7,054 bases of DNA from Nitrososphaera sp. (GTDB lineage: Archaea; Thermoproteota; Nitrososphaeria; Nitrososphaerales; Nitrososphaeraceae): contig JAICVG010000049.1 of the NCBI GenBank assembly GCA_025935445.1, forward strand, positions 1 through 7,054, read 5' to 3'. Within the stretch, counting starts at the first letter, position 1. Every line of letters starts with the position of its first letter. The notes below the pieces were generated by a model that searched no databases, was not told where the DNA came from, and was given only the letters and a program-made list of their open reading frames with translations. Both the position numbers and the translations under genes were made by a program. Positions 5,292 through 7,054 of this stretch are shown in pieces.

Positions 5292-5429
5292 ATGGCTGAA
5301 GAAACATTCATGTTTGCTGTGACTGCAGGAGTATTTGTATTCCTAGTAGCTGTGCTGTTTGGCTCAAGGGCAAGAAGGTATAGCCAAGGATATACGCCGC
5401 CGTCTGAAGGTCATAGCGAGCATAGCTGA
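5292..5429 (+). CDS. 45-residue single-span membrane protein
   Basis: The gene runs from ATG to TGA (5427-5429) and encodes 45 residues. An acidic start (MAEE) leads into one hydrophobic helix at about 6-24 (FMFAVTAGVFVFLVAVLFG), then a basic cluster (SRARR, 25-29) and a polar tail with PPSEGHSEHS. The positive-inside rule puts the tail in the cytoplasm and the short N-terminus outside. The His/Glu/Ser tail could bind metal, but that is a guess. It has a well-placed TATA-like box, no Shine-Dalgarno, and an inverted-repeat cluster upstream. The protein belongs to no family I recognise. Its coherent membrane layout and promoter argue that it is real despite its size. Confidence 0.6.
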   Translation: MAEETFMFAVTAGVFVFLVAVLFGSRARRYSQGYTPPSEGHSEHS

Positions 5430-5456
5430 CGACACGTTTCTATGTTTTCACAATTA

Positions 5457-6128
5457 TTATTTCTTGGGTTTAAAAATTTCTTCTAGTATAAAGCCTGAAC
5501 CTTCATCCTTTACCTTCTTTCTTGCATAACATCTTTCATAGTATTTGCAAGTTATGCATATGTTGGATGGCTCGACTATTGGAACTCTGTTTTCTTTTAG
5601 CAATGTGCTGAGCACTCTTGCCCTTCTAACGATTTCTTCAAACATCTTATTGTTCTTGGTCACAGAGAACTCGACCATCTTGCCATCTTCAGTCATGTAG
5701 ATTAAAAAACCCTCGTCTTTGTTGAATGCAAAGAGACATGCATTAAGATACAGCATGTGCTGTGGGTGCGGAACCTCTGGCAGAGTAGGCACAATTTCAA
5801 ATCTTAGGATAAACTCGTCGGCCATTATCATGTCGGCATTAACTTCGAGCGCAAGGGTGTCGATCTTATATTCGCCGCGTATGTTGCTCAGTGAGTGGCG
5901 CATACTATTCCCAAGCAGGCTTGAGATCTTAGCCGCATTGTCTGGAGGTAGCGAGTCTTTGCGCTCATAGTATGCAAACCTTGTACAGCCTGATGCTTCT
6001 ATTGCATGAATCCTATCGGAGTTCGTTTTGTCTATCTTGACGCTCAGGTTCTTGTATATGTCGTCGATTGCATTTTCTATCATTTCATGAAGGTTCCTGC
6101 TACCAAGCATACGTATATCGTGTATCAC
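5457..6128 (-). CDS. Cas4/RecB-like PD-(D/E)XK family protein with a probable Fe-S cluster
   Basis: The 223 residues follow the Cas4/RecB nuclease plan. One cysteine near the start (C48, ASGCTRFAYYERK) and three at the end (C191, C194, C200; CITCKYYERC) form the 1+3 pattern that holds a 4Fe-4S cluster. Between them lie H78 (GNSMRHSL), D99 (VNADMI), E111 (RFEIV) and Q124/Y128 (PQHMLYLNACLF), the H, D, E and QxxxY motifs in order. The catalytic Lys expected two residues after E111 is Val113, so DNA cleavage may be lost or altered. No CRISPR array or other cas gene is in view, so this is better read as a stand-alone Cas4-like protein. The longest start is GTG at 6128. The TATA box at 6139-6150 puts the transcript start near 6120, favouring ATG at 6110 (Met7), which gives 217 residues. 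Confidence 0.7.
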   Translation of the reverse strand: MIHDIRMLGSRNLHEMIENAIDDIYKNLSVKIDKTNSDRIHAIEASGCTRFAYYERKDSLPPDNAAKISSLLGNSMRHSLSNIRGEYKIDTLALEVNADMIMADEFILRFEIVPTLPEVPHPQHMLYLNACLFAFNKDEGFLIYMTEDGKMVEFSVTKNNKMFEEIVRRARVLSTLLKENRVPIVEPSNICITCKYYERCYARKKVKDEGSGFILEEIFKPKK

Positions 6129-6138
6129 AGTGCGGTGC

Positions 6139-6150
6139 TATATATTATAT
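6139..6150 (-). promoter_or_regulatory. TATA-like box for the Cas4-like gene
   Basis: On the minus strand this reads ATATAATATATA. The expected transcript start is about 6117-6121, which is inside the longest reading frame and downstream of the GTG at 6128. The box therefore argues for the ATG at 6110 as the true start. Confidence 0.4.
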
Positions 6151-6333
6151 TGAGCGCCTTTTTGATTTAGGGTTTGTATTAAAGAGAGTATTTTCTGTTA
6201 AAAACAAAGGCGAGTCTCTATCACTTCATGCAAAGATTGCTATTTGCAAAGGAATGAATAGTAACGGGTATAGTTGAAATTGCCTGTATATTGGCAGGTA
6301 TCTTGTCTTTTGATTCCAAATTCTACGTAATCT

Positions 6334-6363
6334 TACTGTAAAGAGCCTCTTTTAATACTGTAA
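6334..6363. repeat. TACTGTAA direct repeats around an AAAGAG/CTCTTT palindrome
   Basis: TACTGTAA occurs at 6334-6341 and 6356-6363, 22 bases apart (about two helical turns). Between them AAAGAG (6340-6345) and CTCTTT (6347-6352) form a perfect inverted repeat with a one-base centre. This is a compact candidate protein-binding site, but no gene start is nearby. Confidence 0.3.
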
Positions 6364-6665
6364 GAAATGAAGACTTGAAAACCGTATACAATCACCAAAC
6401 CAATACGCTTTATTGTCAAGTTGAAGGTTAGAGAGATAGTGATGTGTGTATGTTTTCAGATATCTTGATTTTCAGTCTATCAATCAAATATGTGAGGGAA
6501 TAGTCTATAACCCTGGTAAGGTAGAGTTTTATCAGCTGCTCCTTCCCACTCTCTCCCTATTTAACAATTTAGATACATTGGCGATTTGTATAGCTTTACA
6601 TGATAATAATGAACAATTGTGCTAAGAACCAGAATTAGGCACAAATAATCCCAAATAGTGAAAGG

Positions 6666-6711
6666 AAATATATTATACGTCGCTCAACTAGCAGGCGACA
6701 ATACTCGTCGT
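6666..6711 (+). promoter_or_regulatory. TATA-like run with alternating GTCG/CGAC pairing segments
   Basis: AAATATATTATA (6666-6677) is a strong TATA-like run. GTCGC (6679-6683) can pair with GCGAC (6695-6699), and the same GCGAC can pair with GTCGT (6707-6711), so the two hairpins exclude one another. T6 follows at 6731-6736. A short RNA of about 40 bases starting near 6697 is possible. A promoter for leftward transcription is equally possible. Confidence 0.25.
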
Positions 6712-6761
6712 GACATCATTAATAAAGGAATTTTTTAGTCATTGCAACATGATATGAGCGG

Positions 6762-7054
6762 CTAAAAGCCACTTCTGATTGGATCATCTGGCTTGATTAT
6801 TTCGCGCAAAAGCGTGGTTGCATACGATCCTTTAGGCAGCTTGAATGATACCTTCAGTGGGTCTCGTTCATACCAAAAATCTGTGCACCAGAGTGGAGCC
6901 TGTCTAAAGCCTCCTTGGTGACTCAGCTCCTGCATCTCTTTTATGTAAAAGTCCTTTGGAGCTACTTCTTCCTCCTGCAGTATTGCTCTTGTAATATTTT
7001 CAAACCTGCCCTTGCCAGGTTGGAAGGTATATCCTGCCATCCTTATTGCTGGAA
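6762..7054 (-). CDS. truD: tRNA pseudouridine synthase TruD, C-terminal end (partial)
   Basis: Only the last 97 or so residues are present; the frame is open through the right edge. TruD makes pseudouridine 13 in tRNA (archaeal members may act at other positions). The family signature LPKGSYATTLLREIIKPDDP...GF lies near the end, preceded by PLKVSFKLP and by LSHQGGFRQAPL, the archaeal 'LS.KGGFR.A' segment. AGYTFQPGKGRF belongs to the strand and loop ahead of the insertion region. The catalytic Asp and the N-terminal part lie outside the window. The Met encoded at 7040-7038 is internal: codons for P-A-I-R precede it in frame. The gene has no close downstream partner; 633 bases separate it from the next gene. 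Confidence 0.88.
   Translation of the reverse strand, partial: PAIRMAGYTFQPGKGRFENITRAILQEEEVAPKDFYIKEMQELSHQGGFRQAPLWCTDFWYERDPLKVSFKLPKGSYATTLLREIIKPDDPIRSGF

Larger units (their letters stand above)
6129..6761. other. 633-base AT-rich non-coding gap
   Basis: No credible gene is visible on either strand. The only longer open stretch here is the tail of a frame antisense to the Cas4-like gene. The gap holds the Cas4-like promoter at its left end, a direct/inverted repeat set at 6334-6363, a perfect palindrome ACAATTGT at 6613-6620, and a TATA-like run followed by GTCG/CGAC repeats at 6666-6711. The rest appears unstructured. Confidence 0.6.

Noticed and set aside
6068..6277. Plus strand 69-codon frame running from the Cas4-like gene into the gap
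   Set aside because: Its start lies antisense inside the Cas4-like gene and the gap portion contains no internal start until its last few codons. The Cas4-like TATA box lies within it.
3911..6420. TTGTCA copies (3911, 3936, 6413) as a dispersed regulatory motif
   Set aside because: A 6-base word is expected a few times in 7 kb by chance. Only the closely spaced dyad at 3936-3953 merits attention.
5430..6761. CRISPR array near the Cas4-like gene
   Set aside because: No evenly spaced 25-40-base repeats are present on either side.

Overview
The window looks like a chromosomal segment of an ammonia-oxidising thaumarchaeon, most likely of the Nitrososphaera group. The grounds are an archaeal four-CxxC zinc-ribbon protein, an archaeal-type UMP kinase, a TruD pseudouridine synthase end, frequent GTG/TTG starts, almost no Shine-Dalgarno sequences and TATA-like boxes about 26 bases before many starts (leaderless transcription). 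The genus is an inference from protein style, not a computed match.

Layout. Bases 1-103 hold the end of an unrecognised gene. A small zinc-ribbon protein (234-416, +) meets tail-to-tail, with a 4-base overlap, a 225-residue winged-helix-like protein of unknown function (413-1090, -). Next comes a + strand nucleotide-metabolism cluster: thymidylate kinase (1342-1935), a SAMHD1/COG1078-type HD phosphohydrolase (1972-3237) and UMP kinase PyrH (about 3227-3907). Two NMP kinases flanking a likely (d)NTP-acting HD enzyme suggest shared control of nucleotide pools. A 352-base non-coding gap (3908-4259) carries two tandem hairpins whose wobble pairs fit only + strand RNA. Two divergent genes follow, sharing one TATA-like element: a 105-residue unknown (4260-4577, -) and a membrane-anchored, LEA2/WHy-like secreted protein (4640-5215, +). 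A 45-residue single-span membrane protein (5292-5429, +) then converges on a Cas4/RecB-like protein with an apparent Fe-S cysteine set (5457-6128, -). A 633-base AT-rich gap (6129-6761) precedes the C-terminal end of TruD (6762-7054, -), which runs off the right edge.

The points most worth a second look are: PyrH, whose phosphate-binding N-terminus is encoded but has no ordinary start codon; the Cas4-like protein, which keeps H, D, E, QxxxY and four cysteines but has Val in place of the catalytic Lys; the tandem hairpins after pyrH; and an ATCATA/TATGAT half-site cluster before the small membrane protein. I found no CRISPR array, tRNA, rRNA or insertion sequence. I cannot show that the window holds a new multi-gene system.
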